Positions 34,818-44,431 of a stretch of 64,000 nt of DNA are shown one piece after another (within the stretch, counting starts at the first letter, position 1; every line of letters begins with the position of its first letter). The DNA comes from Verrucomicrobiaceae bacterium (lineage in GTDB: Bacteria > Pseudomonadota > Gammaproteobacteria > Pseudomonadales > CAMLJR01): contig JAQGNY010000039.1 in the NCBI GenBank assembly GCA_028293825.1, positions 62,001 through 126,000 of the forward strand. The letters run 5' to 3'. Under the pieces are notes generated by a model. The model was given only the letters and a program-made list of their open reading frames with translations. It made no database searches and was not told the DNA's origin. A program made the translations under genes and the position numbers.

Positions 34818-36368
34818 TTATTTCCAAAGATCGACGGCTTGCGCGTGTTGATATATTTCGTCGCGATCGGCCGGGCGCACAAAACCCGCTGTAATCGATG
34901 CATCCAGTGCTGCGCTAAATTTATCGAGATAATCTTTTTTGGTCGGATACAGCGTGTGAATATCCGGCTCAGGATTTGGCGAAGGGTCCATCAGCCATTT
35001 GCCATCCCATGCATCGCTATCGCCATTCCATGGATCGCTAGCGCCGAACAAAATACAAAACGGTGATTTGAATATCGAACGCAGCGGACGACGACCGCTT
35101 AATGTTTCAATCGGCACCGCAACCTGTGGCAATTTAATGCCCGCGGTGACAATACCCGTAACCGCATCGCGCACCAACGAATGCCCATCGGTTTGCAGAT
35201 GCGGACCGCTCGGTGCCGGTTCACCCGTACGCACCCACTGATTCAATGCATGAATCGCTGCGCGCATTGCATACGTTTGCGGACCGCGATTTATCGGCGC
35301 ACCACCGCATTCGATCGGAAATGTCGCATTGGATTTAATACCGTCCGCTTTGCCGGCGTCGAAAACATATTGATCGGCATGCGCGGTGCCCGCCAATTCC
35401 CACATTCTAAAAGTCGCACTATCGGCCTGCTGGCGAAAACCGGGATAACCGAACCAGCCGTTGACATCGGCTTCGCTATTTACGATCAACACCGGTGCCT
35501 TGATATCGTCGCGAATAAATACTTTAGCAACACCCGGCACATCTATTTTTTCCGTCTTTGGAATATCCGCGCGCGCATCGATTGTCTTAAAAAATTTTGC
35601 GATAACTTTTGCCGCGCTGGTTTGCGATAAATCCTCGCCACGACTACCACTGTGAATAAGAAAGCCCTGATACACCGGGTTTATCGGGTGAATGGCATTT
35701 ACGTAAGTGAGCATGCGCGCTGCAGATTGCGATTCGCCATCGGCAATCAGTGCGTGAATCGCCGGCGTTAAATCACCGAGCGGTTTAGGCTCGCCGTCAC
35801 GCGGATGCAAAATAGCCTCGCCCGCCTGCGAAAAAATATCGTAAGAAAAAGAATCACCCGGATGTTGTAAAGATGCGTAGCGTACGCCGTCCCAGCTGCG
35901 ATCAAAATCAACACCAAGGTATTGGGCGGCAACGCCGACATAGGCATAGCCTTCGCGCAGCAATTCAACCTGTGCCATAGTCCAGTCCGGTGTTACTTCC
36001 ATACCCGCCGACACATTCATCCATTCGACAATCACTGTGCCATTGAATTTATCGGGCGCCGGGCTGCGCACCAGCAAGCGCGTTTTATACGGCGCAATGG
36101 CGCCCGCATTCGGTTTTGCATTCCACTTGCCGTCGCTACCGAAATCGCCGTCGTTAACATAAGCCTGCGCCATGCCGCCGATGAAAAATTCATTCTCGGT
36201 GTAGCCATAGGCTGCGAGATCGAGACCCGACGACATAAATGGAAAGCCCTTGGCTCCCACCGGAGGAATTGAAATCGCCGGCACCACCGTAGCCGATGCA
36301 TGACCGATTAACAGCGTCGCCAATACCGCGACCACCGCTTTATTAATCAGTGAAAACTTGGAAATCAC
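34818..36368 (-). CDS. Exported alpha/beta-hydrolase-domain protein (PF20091-like), GTG start
   Basis: A 516-residue protein with a signal peptide ending near residue 26 (LLIGHASATVVPA). The segments LLVRSPAPDKFNGTVIVEWMN, YVGVAAQYLGVDF (split for brevity: YVGVAAQYLG) and ADGESQSAARML match the alpha/beta-hydrolase-domain family whose members are secreted esterase-like proteins of unknown substrate; Ser in GESQS is the likely nucleophile. The start is the GTG at 36366-36368, because GAGGAG lies six bases upstream and it opens directly into the signal peptide. The ATG at 36410 would prepend 14 residues and lacks a site. It follows the TonB receptor and belongs to the esterase operon. Confidence 0.85.
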   Translation of the reverse strand: MISKFSLINKAVVAVLATLLIGHASATVVPAISIPPVGAKGFPFMSSGLDLAAYGYTENEFFIGGMAQAYVNDGDFGSDGKWNAKPNAGAIAPYKTRLLVRSPAPDKFNGTVIVEWMNVSAGMEVTPDWTMAQVELLREGYAYVGVAAQYLGVDFDRSWDGVRYASLQHPGDSFSYDIFSQAGEAILHPRDGEPKPLGDLTPAIHALIADGESQSAARMLTYVNAIHPINPVYQGFLIHSGSRGEDLSQTSAAKVIAKFFKTIDARADIPKTEKIDVPGVAKVFIRDDIKAPVLIVNSEADVNGWFGYPGFRQQADSATFRMWELAGTAHADQYVFDAGKADGIKSNATFPIECGGAPINRGPQTYAMRAAIHALNQWVRTGEPAPSGPHLQTDGHSLVRDAVTGIVTAGIKLPQVAVPIETLSGRRPLRSIFKSPFCILFGASDPWNGDSDAWDGKWLMDPSPNPEPDIHTLYPTKKDYLDKFSAALDASITAGFVRPADRDEIYQHAQAVDLWK

Positions 36369-36441
36369 TTCGCTCTCCTCGACAGCAATAATTTGCAATT
36401 GCCATGGCAATTAATTTATAGGTTTAACAAACTAAACTTAG

Positions 36442-36466
36442 AAAAAGGGAGGGAGCCTGAGCTCCC
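36442..36466 (-). terminator. Intrinsic terminator-like hairpin after the third receptor gene
   Basis: On the minus strand GGGAGC-TCAG-GCTCCC is followed by TCCC and a run of five T. It lies about 110 bases after the receptor stop and before the alpha/beta-hydrolase gene, so it may make expression of the last two genes of the run lower than the receptor. Confidence 0.6.
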
Positions 36467-36575
36467 CCAAACTGGGTAGACGTTAAAAATATTAAAAATC
36501 AAAAATCTGAATCGACTTCGATGCGCTCTAATTAAACAGAGCGTTTACCAAATCACTCGTGACGCTTAGATAAAA

Positions 36576-38828
36576 TTAATCGCCAAAGGCATAACGCACC
36601 TCAACGCCATACATGCGCGGAATGCTATAAAGGTAAGATGAAACGCCGAAGAATCCCGATAATTGATTGCTCGATCCCACCTTGTATTCTTTATCAGTAG
36701 CATTGAGTACATACGCAGCAGCGCTGATTTTTGAGCCATAGATCTGCTGCCAGTCCGCGCGCAAATCGACTTTTGTATAGCCGCTTAAATTGCCTGCCTC
36801 GGATGACAGTGCAACCTGAGGACTGCCATTGGGGACGTTTGCAGGATCGGTGGCCATTTTGCTCTGATAATAAACATTGGCGAGCACCGACAATTTACCC
36901 ATGTTTTCCGGAATTGGCAGATGCACCACAGGCGTAAACGTCAATTGTTGGCGCGGTGTATTGGGGAATTTGCTATCCGATAAATCACCGAGCGCGGCAT
37001 CGTCATACTTGTTGTATTTGCCGTCGATAAATGAATAGGCCAGCGATACATCGAGCAATGGCGATGGGCTCACCAGCAAATCCAGCTCGATACCTTTCAG
37101 CGTTCCCGATGCCGCATTTTTGGTAACGGTGGAAGCCGGTACGGTTGGTAGATTTACGAAGCGTTGAATGTCGGTGTAGTCGTCATAGAAAACCGCGCCG
37201 TTTGCACGTACCAACCACTCACCAACTTGCCAATTGGTTTTAGCGCCGAGCTCGTAGTCGGTTACATATTCAGGCTGAAAGAAACGTGTGTCTGCAGAGG
37301 GTGCCGTAGCGTTGAATCCGCCTGCTTTGTAGCCCTTACGCACCGTTCCGTACAAGTTGATATCCGGCGATAGCGCGTATGCCAACGCAACGTTCCAGGT
37401 GGTTGCATAGAAGTCGCCCGACAAAGCCGGCGGTGCCGCGCCATCGGGCCCTTGCGGCTCTGGAAATCCAACCGGGAATACAAATGTTTCGCCAAATGAT
37501 TTGCGCGTGTCATGGGTGTAGCGAACACCTGCGGTGAACTCGAGATCGTCAGTCAGGTTATATTTGGCTTGGCCAAAATACGCTTCGCTGCCGTTATCAC
37601 TAGAAGTGAATGCCTTGGCCTGCAACGCAACAAACTGTAGTGAATTATAGAAAGTTCGCAGCGGCGCCTTCGCGCTCTCGTGGTAATAACCCAGCACCGT
37701 TTCTAAATTGTCGAAATGACCCTGCACCTGAAATTCTTCCGTGCGCTCGGTCGGTTGGTTTTTCGCGTAAGGATTAGTGACCTGCAACCAAGGCAGCGGC
37801 GTACCGTCGAGATCGTAACTGGTGCTGACGTCATAGCGGCGATAGCTGAGAATATTTTTTAACGTCAAATAGTCATTCAAATCCCATGTCGTCGAATTGA
37901 TAATGCCGCGCGATTTGGACCCGACGTACGTCGGCCAATTTGCGGTGACAAACATTTTTCGCGGGCCCGCATCTTCCTGCTGATTCAATGCCGCTTGCAG
38001 GATGGGAAATACCGCGGCGTTGGCGCCACTGTTATTTATTTTTCCGATCGATTGGCCAGAGCCCGCCTCGCGAATATTTTCATACTGATAAATAAAATAG
38101 TTTTCAAACTTATCGCTAGGCTGCAGGATCGCGCTAAAGCGATAGGAAGAGCGGTTTTCATTATCCGCCCAGCCGCCTTGGTTGACGTTATCGGTGAAAC
38201 CGCTGCGATTGATACGCTGTGTGGCGAAACGCACACGCAATAAATCCGGTAGCACTGCGCCGCCAACCGCTGCTTCATAGTCGAGACGGTTGTAATTACC
38301 CATGCGTGCGCTGACGTAGCCATCGAATTTTTCGGTGGGCTCTTTTGGCGTAAACAAAATCGCTCCGCCGTTGGTATTGCGACCGAACAATGTACCTTGT
38401 GGCCCTTTCAATACCTGTACGCCGTTCAAGTCATAAAAGAATCCGCTGGAGAAATCTGGCACCTCTGCAAAATAGGCGATTACTCCCGGTGAATTCTGAC
38501 CGAACGTCTGGCCTTGGCCGCGAATCGAGTAGGTCGTTGTGTTGCGATTGGACGAGGTATTTTGCACGCTGAGGCCAGGCGCCACCGACGCCAAATCGTT
38601 CGAATTGCGCACGTTTTTCTGCTCAAGAACTTTTTCATCGAGCACTACAACCGACAACGGTACTTTCTGCGCTGATTCCAAATCGCGACGTGCGGTCACG
38701 ATCACTTCGTCGAGCGCCCGACCGCCGCTTTCGGAAACCTGCGCATGCGCAGGGTTTGCCTGCAGCAAAGCCAAACCGACGCTGCAAAGGCAGGTGTAAC
38801 CCAATTTATTTTTATTGTATCTACGCAT
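36576..38828 (-). CDS. TonB-dependent outer-membrane receptor
   Basis: A 750-residue receptor with a signal peptide ending near residue 30 (LLQANPAHAQ). The plug starts at DEVIVTARRDLESAQKVPLS and carries VLKGPQGTLFGRNTNGGAI; the barrel ends GVEVRYAFGD. It is shorter by about 100 residues than the pair at 13627 and 16851 and is not their close copy, so it should bind a different ligand. GAGGAG precedes the ATG. It is preceded by the DUF6351 hydrolase and DctA and followed by two more hydrolases. It probably brings the intact ester-bearing substrate through the outer membrane to the exported hydrolases. Confidence 0.94.
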   Translation of the reverse strand: MRRYNKNKLGYTCLCSVGLALLQANPAHAQVSESGGRALDEVIVTARRDLESAQKVPLSVVVLDEKVLEQKNVRNSNDLASVAPGLSVQNTSSNRNTTTYSIRGQGQTFGQNSPGVIAYFAEVPDFSSGFFYDLNGVQVLKGPQGTLFGRNTNGGAILFTPKEPTEKFDGYVSARMGNYNRLDYEAAVGGAVLPDLLRVRFATQRINRSGFTDNVNQGGWADNENRSSYRFSAILQPSDKFENYFIYQYENIREAGSGQSIGKINNSGANAAVFPILQAALNQQEDAGPRKMFVTANWPTYVGSKSRGIINSTTWDLNDYLTLKNILSYRRYDVSTSYDLDGTPLPWLQVTNPYAKNQPTERTEEFQVQGHFDNLETVLGYYHESAKAPLRTFYNSLQFVALQAKAFTSSDNGSEAYFGQAKYNLTDDLEFTAGVRYTHDTRKSFGETFVFPVGFPEPQGPDGAAPPALSGDFYATTWNVALAYALSPDINLYGTVRKGYKAGGFNATAPSADTRFFQPEYVTDYELGAKTNWQVGEWLVRANGAVFYDDYTDIQRFVNLPTVPASTVTKNAASGTLKGIELDLLVSPSPLLDVSLAYSFIDGKYNKYDDAALGDLSDSKFPNTPRQQLTFTPVVHLPIPENMGKLSVLANVYYQSKMATDPANVPNGSPQVALSSEAGNLSGYTKVDLRADWQQIYGSKISAAAYVLNATDKEYKVGSSNQLSGFFGVSSYLYSIPRMYGVEVRYAFGD

Positions 38829-38995
38829 GGTTTTTCTCCTCGTTTATTCGGATATTTATTTTTTTACCGACAACTAATTACAACCCGCCTACCCCATTTC
38901 TCATGCGGAATCCCACATCGAAATTCGATATTTAAAAAAAGTGATTCTGCTATTGCTACGTCTTACTTTTAAAACTGCGTTTCAGCTACTGCAAT

Positions 38996-41257
38996 TCACT
39001 GCTGGAAATTCTCCGGTACCGGCCCATAAGAAGCGCGTGGTATCGCGCGCGTTTGCGCCACACCGGGTTTTGACCAGTCGCAGACGCCCTGCGAGAAAAT
39101 TTCCGATAATTTTTTAAATTCGTTTGCAGTGAATGCAACGGCGTAATCATTTTTATCGATGGGTTTCAATTGGCATTTAATGATGTCAGCTGCCAACGGC
39201 CCGCCTGCGATAAAGCGCGGAAATGCGTAGGACGGAAATAGCGCATTGCATTGCGTGGACGGCAAGCGACCAAACGATTGCGGCTCGGCAATAAATTCAT
39301 TGGCACTTTTCCAGCAGCCATCAATCGCTTTTTGCGGCTTATGCAGTTGTGTCTTTTCACGCACAGAAAGCAGCGATGAATCGGCATTTACCGCAGCGAC
39401 CCAGTCAATAAATGTCGACCACGCATCGGCGAACGGCACCGGATTGCCACGCCACATAACATGATTGTTAGCATCGCCATTGGCACTTGCCATGCGCTCG
39501 CGTTGCGCGAAGTGAAACCACTGATAGTGGTAACCGGCATCTTCATTGATGGTGCCGCTGATATCGAACACAGGAATTGCAGCAAGGCCAGCGGCGCCAC
39601 TCAATTGCAAACCACTTTGATAGGCGCGGCGAATTGCGTGTATGTCGCCAACGACGCGTTTTTGCACGTAATTAAAATCGTGATCGTAGCCGCCGACTTT
39701 TTTATTAAGATCGAGAAATTGCTGCGCTGTTATTACACCGCTATTTAGCGCGGCGAGGCCGTATTGCACGCCGACGTTATCGAACGGACTGCGCGCAAAA
39801 CCAGTTTTTTTATCGATGCCATAAATAGCTTTCGCCGCATCGAATAAAGTAGGCCGCGCGCCGCTTGGATTTTTAATCGAATCGTAGCGAACCGATGCGG
39901 GAACGGCCGGGCTCCATGCAGCCGATTTATAGCCATCGATATCTTTGCGCTCAGCCACTGGATCGATACGACCCGCCTGATTCGCCGCATCGATAAACGC
40001 TTTCATATTTTTGTAGCCAGAGATCGCGACTTGTTGTTCCGGTGTCAGCGCATCGGGATTTTGCGAAAAATAATGCGTCAGCAAATGACCGTCGGCGCCA
40101 GAAAATGCAATACCGAGCGGATCGGGAAATGTGCTCGATATTAAAATGCCGTCGAATAATCCAGGCCATACATCGGCCAATTGGCTGCTGCCATACGATC
40201 CACCCGAAGCACCGGCACTGACGGTAAATGAAGGCACGCCGAAGGTTTCGATGAAATGCTCTTTACTCATCAGCGCCGCTTCGCCAGCAAGCACCGCATT
40301 ACAATTTTGCGAAGCGTTTTGCAGCGTGTTGCCAAATAGCGCATAGCCTTCGCCGAGCCGGCTAATATTGAACAAACTAAATTCAGCCACGCCCGCCAGC
40401 ATAATGCTGCCGCCGATGGTTCCCTGCTGATACCAACCACCGGGACAACCGCCGCCCTCAACGGCAATAAGCCGCTTATTCCATCCCTGCGGCGGCATAC
40501 GCCAACTCGGCGCTGGCTCGCTAATCGGATCGTGCAAAATCGTGCTTTGATAAATACCGCGATCAATCGTCGCTGTTTCAACCCGCACGATGAAATTAAC
40601 CGTCGCACCGTTAAGAGTGGTTGTCTTCGCGACATCGGCAGGCAATTCCGTCGTACTCGGCAATGGTTTAAATGCATTGCCATTGGTCGGCAAATACAAA
40701 TAGGTGATCTTGGTTTTTGCCGAACAATTTTCGTCGAGCGCAGCACCCAATGTTGTGTCGTCGATGGGCTCAATGCCGTAAACGCCGGAATAAATTTTGA
40801 ATTGTTCGCCGGTGCAGACAAATGGTTTTTGATGCGGGCCGGAAATAATCGGCCCGCTCAGCGGATAATTGGTCAGCGTTAACCGATCTGCTTCTTTGCC
40901 ATTTAATTGCGCGGCTAATTTATTTTTACCGAGACGCAACCCGGAAACTAAACCCGTTAATGTTTGCGTGGTTTTATCCGCGACAAATGCCGACGTTATA
41001 TCGTCGCTATTCAGTTTTATTTGCACATCGTCAAACTTTGCATTCAACGGTAGATCGACACGCACCAATACGTCGCCGCCGCTAATTAAATTCGGCTGCG
41101 TCGACAAGGTGTGAATGTGAACAGCGCCAGTGCCATTCTCAGCATGAACCGTTGCCGCAAATCCCATTAGCAACGCCGATATCGCAACCGCAATGGATTT
41201 CGTGAAAGTATTTTGTGGCGATAATAATTTCACGCAGCCAAGCTCTATATTCATCAT
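38996..41257 (-). CDS. DUF6351 family exported hydrolase-like protein
   Basis: A 753-residue exported protein, signal peptide ending near residue 40 ([13 protein letters not shown]). The first 130 residues form a beta-rich domain ([19 protein letters not shown]); the rest includes [14 protein letters not shown], a nucleophile-like [12 protein letters not shown] and [19 protein letters not shown], which I associate with DUF6351, a tannase-like alpha/beta-hydrolase group of unknown substrate. Its ATG overlaps the stop of dctA as ATGA, so it is translationally coupled to the transporter. That ties the hydrolase directly to dicarboxylate uptake. Eight or more cysteines are consistent with a disulfide-bonded periplasmic or extracellular enzyme. 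Confidence 0.8.
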   Translation of the reverse strand: MMNIELGCVKLLSPQNTFTKSIAVAISALLMGFAATVHAENGTGAVHIHTLSTQPNLISGGDVLVRVDLPLNAKFDDVQIKLNSDDITSAFVADKTTQTLTGLVSGLRLGKNKLAAQLNGKEADRLTLTNYPLSGPIISGPHQKPFVCTGEQFKIYSGVYGIEPIDDTTLGAALDENCSAKTKITYLYLPTNGNAFKPLPSTTELPADVAKTTTLNGATVNFIVRVETATIDRGIYQSTILHDPISEPAPSWRMPPQGWNKRLIAVEGGGCPGGWYQQGTIGGSIMLAGVAEFSLFNISRLGEGYALFGNTLQNASQNCNAVLAGEAALMSKEHFIETFGVPSFTVSAGASGGSYGSSQLADVWPGLFDGILISSTFPDPLGIAFSGADGHLLTHYFSQNPDALTPEQQVAISGYKNMKAFIDAANQAGRIDPVAERKDIDGYKSAAWSPAVPASVRYDSIKNPSGARPTLFDAAKAIYGIDKKTGFARSPFDNVGVQYGLAALNSGVITAQQFLDLNKKVGGYDHDFNYVQKRVVGDIHAIRRAYQSGLQLSGAAGLAAIPVFDISGTINEDAGYHYQWFHFAQRERMASANGDANNHVMWRGNPVPFADAWSTFIDWVAAVNADSSLLSVREKTQLHKPQKAIDGCWKSANEFIAEPQSFGRLPSTQCNALFPSYAFPRFIAGGPLAADIIKCQLKPIDKNDYAVAFTANEFKKLSEIFSQGVCDWSKPGVAQTRAIPRASYGPVPENFQQ

Positions 41258-42552
41258 TCAGCTCCACCGCTTTGTTGCAGGACAGGGATAAGAGGACCAG
41301 CAGCCAACTGCGCGTGTAATTGATTTTTATCGAGTGCACCGACCCAGCGTGAAACCACAATTGTCGCGACGCCATTGCCAACTAAATTGGTCAATGCGCG
41401 CGCCTCCGACATAAAACGATCGATGCCGAGAATTAATGCCAACGCTGTCACCGGCAACGTGCCGAGTGCCGACAACGTGCTAGCTAACACGATGAAACCG
41501 CTGCCGGTAACGCCGGTGGCGCCTTTTGAAGTCAGTAACAACAACCCAAGCAACAGCAGTTGATCGGTCCAACCCAGTGGCGTGTTGGTGGCCTGCGCGA
41601 TAAATACCGTTGCCATCGTCAGGTAAATAGAAGTGCCGTCGAGGTTGAATGAGTAACCGGTGGGGATAACCAATCCCACAACGGGCCGACCGCAACCCAA
41701 TTGCTCCAAGCGATTCATAATGCGTGGCAGTACCGATTCGGACGACGAGGTGCCGAGCACGATTAACAATTCTTCGCGAATATATTTTATAAATGCCCAG
41801 ATACTAAAACCGTTAACGCGCGCGATGGCGCCGAGCACGACAAAAATAAATAGCAGGCACGCGCCGTAAAAACACGCCATCAATGCCGCCAGCGAACCGA
41901 GCGCATTAATACCGTATTTGCCGATGGTAAATGCCATTGCGCCGAACGCACCGATCGGTGCCACGCGCGTGATAATGCCGACGATGCCGAAAAAAACATG
42001 CGATAACTGTGCGATGAAATTAAAAATCGGTTCGCCACGACTGCCTAACGCATGCAGCGAAAAACCGAACAGCAACGCGAACAACAACACCTGCAGAATA
42101 TCGCCGCGCGCGAATGCATCGATCACCGTGTTAGGAATAATATTGAGCACATGATCGATAATATTTTCTTGTTGCGCCGCTTTGGTATAAGTATCGATCT
42201 GGCTCGCATCAAGCGCGGTGACATCGATATTCATACCTACGCCGGGTCGCGCCACATTGATTACGATCAAACCGATAACCAATGCAAAGGTGCTGACAAC
42301 CTCGAAATACAACAACGCAAAAATACCGGTGCGCCCCACTGCTTTGATATCTTTCATACCGGCAATGCCGGTGACGACCGTGCAGAAAATAATCGGCGCG
42401 ATAATCATTTTTATCAGTCGAATAAAGCCATCGCCGAGCGGCTTCATGCGCGCGCCGGTTTCCGGAAAAAAATGACCGAGCAAAATACCGAACGCAATTG
42501 CGATCAAAACTTGTAGATAGAGCGATCGGTAAAACGGTTTACGCGTCGTCAT
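41254..42552 (-). CDS. dctA: C4-dicarboxylate:cation symporter, DctA-type
   Basis: A 432-residue inner-membrane transporter of the dicarboxylate/amino acid:cation symporter (GltPh-like) family, normal length for DctA. Recognisable parts are [13 protein letters not shown]-like helix 3 (here [20 protein letters not shown]), the serine-rich hairpin [24 protein letters not shown] and the second hairpin [15 protein letters not shown]. It imports succinate, fumarate, malate or related acids with H+ or Na+. DctA rather than a glutamate carrier is favoured by the ending and length, but substrate choice is inferred. It overlaps the DUF6351 gene by four bases, an unusual partner for dctA, and sits in an esterase operon. 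Confidence 0.9.
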   Translation of the reverse strand: MTTRKPFYRSLYLQVLIAIAFGILLGHFFPETGARMKPLGDGFIRLIKMIIAPIIFCTVVTGIAGMKDIKAVGRTGIFALLYFEVVSTFALVIGLIVINVARPGVGMNIDVTALDASQIDTYTKAAQQENIIDHVLNIIPNTVIDAFARGDILQVLLFALLFGFSLHALGSRGEPIFNFIAQLSHVFFGIVGIITRVAPIGAFGAMAFTIGKYGINALGSLAALMACFYGACLLFIFVVLGAIARVNGFSIWAFIKYIREELLIVLGTSSSESVLPRIMNRLEQLGCGRPVVGLVIPTGYSFNLDGTSIYLTMATVFIAQATNTPLGWTDQLLLLGLLLLTSKGATGVTGSGFIVLASTLSALGTLPVTALALILGIDRFMSEARALTNLVGNGVATIVVSRWVGALDKNQLHAQLAAGPLIPVLQQSGGAE

Positions 42553-42593
42553 GAGTTACGCCGTAATAATTATTATGTAAGCGATTTTTTTAC

Positions 42594-42616
42594 GTTCCCA
42601 GCTTAATGCTGGGAAC
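42594..42616 (-). other. Intercistronic hairpin between carboxylesterase and dctA
   Basis: A perfect 9-bp inverted repeat, GTTCCCAGC and complement, with a 5-base loop lies five bases past the carboxylesterase stop and 41 bases before dctA. The T-run is on the plus-strand side, so in the operon's direction it is not a classic terminator. It may protect or process the mRNA. Confidence 0.55.
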
Positions 42617-42621
42617 AATTT

Positions 42622-44229
42622 TTATAGGCTTGCCCAGAACAACCGTTCGGCTTTATTCGGATCGTTAACCACGGTTGGATTAACATCGAAATGCAAGGTA
42701 GCGCGAGTTTCCGTTGAAAACGCCGGCCATTGCGGTAGCCCGGCATGATTCGGATTGCCGGTGCGCGCAAACGCGACGAACGATTTGCTCATCAGCTCGG
42801 ACATTTTTTGCGGTGCCGGTCCATCGCCCAATAAACCTTTGGCGATATCTGTATTGTCAAACACCAATGGCAAATCGATGCCGTGCGGCGAACGCATCAT
42901 GCCGCCGAGAACCGGTGTTTCCCACGTCACCATGTAGAGATAAACCGGCGCTTTGCTCTGCGCGAATTTACGTTCGGCCAATTGAATCGAACCGACTGTC
43001 ATGTAAGTGCTGGTGGTGATGTCAACCAACAAATCGGTGGGCGTATGCTGCGGATATAATTTTCGATAGAAATCGACAATTTTATTGGCGTCTTTTGTTT
43101 CCAGCATGAAACCGACGCGCTGCAATAATTCTTCGTTCGTCATCGTGCCGTATTTCGGATCGGCCATTAACAGACTGGTCATCTCGTCTTTGGTCGAGCC
43201 AATTAAAATCGGCACATTGGCTGATCCTGCCGGCGCGATTGGGTCCCACGGTTGCGTTAATAACGAACGGCCATCGACCAACGGCGAAAATGACAAACCG
43301 CCTGCACCTGCGCGCCCCATCGCACCGCCGAGAGCCACTAATTGCTCGGCGGGAATTTCCTGCAATTTGCGCAAATCGTTTTTGCTTAAATCTAATTTTT
43401 TAAATAAAGCGTCGGCGGAATTTGTCGCCATGTCGCGCGGCGTTACTTTAAGTCCGGGTCCGCTCATGATGATGGCTTTGTGAAATAAACCCTGCGCCGA
43501 TGGCATCGCCAATAGCATGCTGACTTTGGCGCCACCACCGGATTGTCCGAATATCGTTACGTTATTGGCGTCGCCGCCGAAATTGGCGATGTTCGTGCGC
43601 ACCCACTCCAACGCCAGCACCAAATCCAACATGCCGGCGTTACCGGTTGCGTACTCGTCGCCGATAACATCGCCGAGATACAAATAACCGAGCACATTTA
43701 AACGATGATTAACGGTAACGACGACCACATCGTTATCGCGCGCGAGATTCGCGCCGTCGTAATCCGGCTCCTGTCCCGAGCCGATGGCGAAACCGCCGCC
43801 GTGACACCAGAACAACACCGGTTTTTTCGCGTTGCGATTGGCGGTAGGTGTCCAGACATTCAACACCAGACAGTCTTCGCTCATTGGATCGGATGAAAAA
43901 CGAAACAGCTGCTTAACTTCGGCGGGAATATTGGTCGGCATGGCGTTTTGCGGCGCGCGATTGCCGTATGCAAATGCATCGCGCACGCCAGTCCACGCTT
44001 GCGCTTTTACCGGTGGCAGAAACCGCGCTTTGCCGCCGGTCGGTGCGCCGTACGGAATTCCTAAAAAGGCTTGGGTGTCCTTCGCGCTTTTTCCGCGCAC
44101 TTTGCCGTTATCGGTATCGACGACCAACTTATCTGACACTGCGTCAGCGATGCTAATTGTCGAGAATGTCGTCAGCGCTAAACCTGCGGCCAACGAAGAT
44201 GTTTGTTTTAGAAAAGTACGACGCATCAT
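42622..44229 (-). CDS. Type-B carboxylesterase, Tat-exported
   Basis: A 535-residue carboxylesterase. The leader MMRRTFLKQTSSLAAGLAL has a twin-arginine-like RRTFLK motif, so export folded by Tat is likely. EDCLVLNVWTP, the oxyanion HGGGF and the nucleophile FGQSGGG with Ser230 are all present; the His is probably in MRSPHGIDLPLV. It resembles the cytoplasmic enzyme at 21310 more than the one at 33116 around the active site. AAGGATA stands upstream of the start. It is the first gene of the six-gene run, facing the double-GntR regulator across an inverted repeat, and so is the most directly controlled member. Confidence 0.92.
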   Translation of the reverse strand: MMRRTFLKQTSSLAAGLALTTFSTISIADAVSDKLVVDTDNGKVRGKSAKDTQAFLGIPYGAPTGGKARFLPPVKAQAWTGVRDAFAYGNRAPQNAMPTNIPAEVKQLFRFSSDPMSEDCLVLNVWTPTANRNAKKPVLFWCHGGGFAIGSGQEPDYDGANLARDNDVVVVTVNHRLNVLGYLYLGDVIGDEYATGNAGMLDLVLALEWVRTNIANFGGDANNVTIFGQSGGGAKVSMLLAMPSAQGLFHKAIIMSGPGLKVTPRDMATNSADALFKKLDLSKNDLRKLQEIPAEQLVALGGAMGRAGAGGLSFSPLVDGRSLLTQPWDPIAPAGSANVPILIGSTKDEMTSLLMADPKYGTMTNEELLQRVGFMLETKDANKIVDFYRKLYPQHTPTDLLVDITTSTYMTVGSIQLAERKFAQSKAPVYLYMVTWETPVLGGMMRSPHGIDLPLVFDNTDIAKGLLGDGPAPQKMSELMSKSFVAFARTGNPNHAGLPQWPAFSTETRATLHFDVNPTVVNDPNKAERLFWASL

Positions 44230-44267
44230 TCTTGTTATATCCTTCTGCGCTTGGTGTGCTTATAACG

Positions 44268-44324
44268 AGTGACCGATTCACCACGACTTAGTTGAGATAT
44301 TTGGGGCGCGGCAAATCGGTCACT
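44268..44324. promoter_or_regulatory. Candidate operator: 11-bp inverted repeat between divergent genes
   Basis: AGTGACCGATT at 44268-44278 is matched by its perfect complement AATCGGTCACT at 44314-44324, 35 bases apart, in the 202-base gap between the carboxylesterase operon and the double-GntR gene. A second small palindrome, CAGCC-TTTAAAT-GGCTG, follows. Arms and position suit a regulator with two DNA-binding units or two dimers and a loop. Confidence 0.55.
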
Positions 44325-44431
44325 TCTATGAACAGCCTTTAAATGGCTGGACATGGCAAATCACTGACCTATTCAAATATACTACTAGCCTGTTAACGGG
44401 CCGGTCAACACTTGAGTTGTTATTCGTAGAA

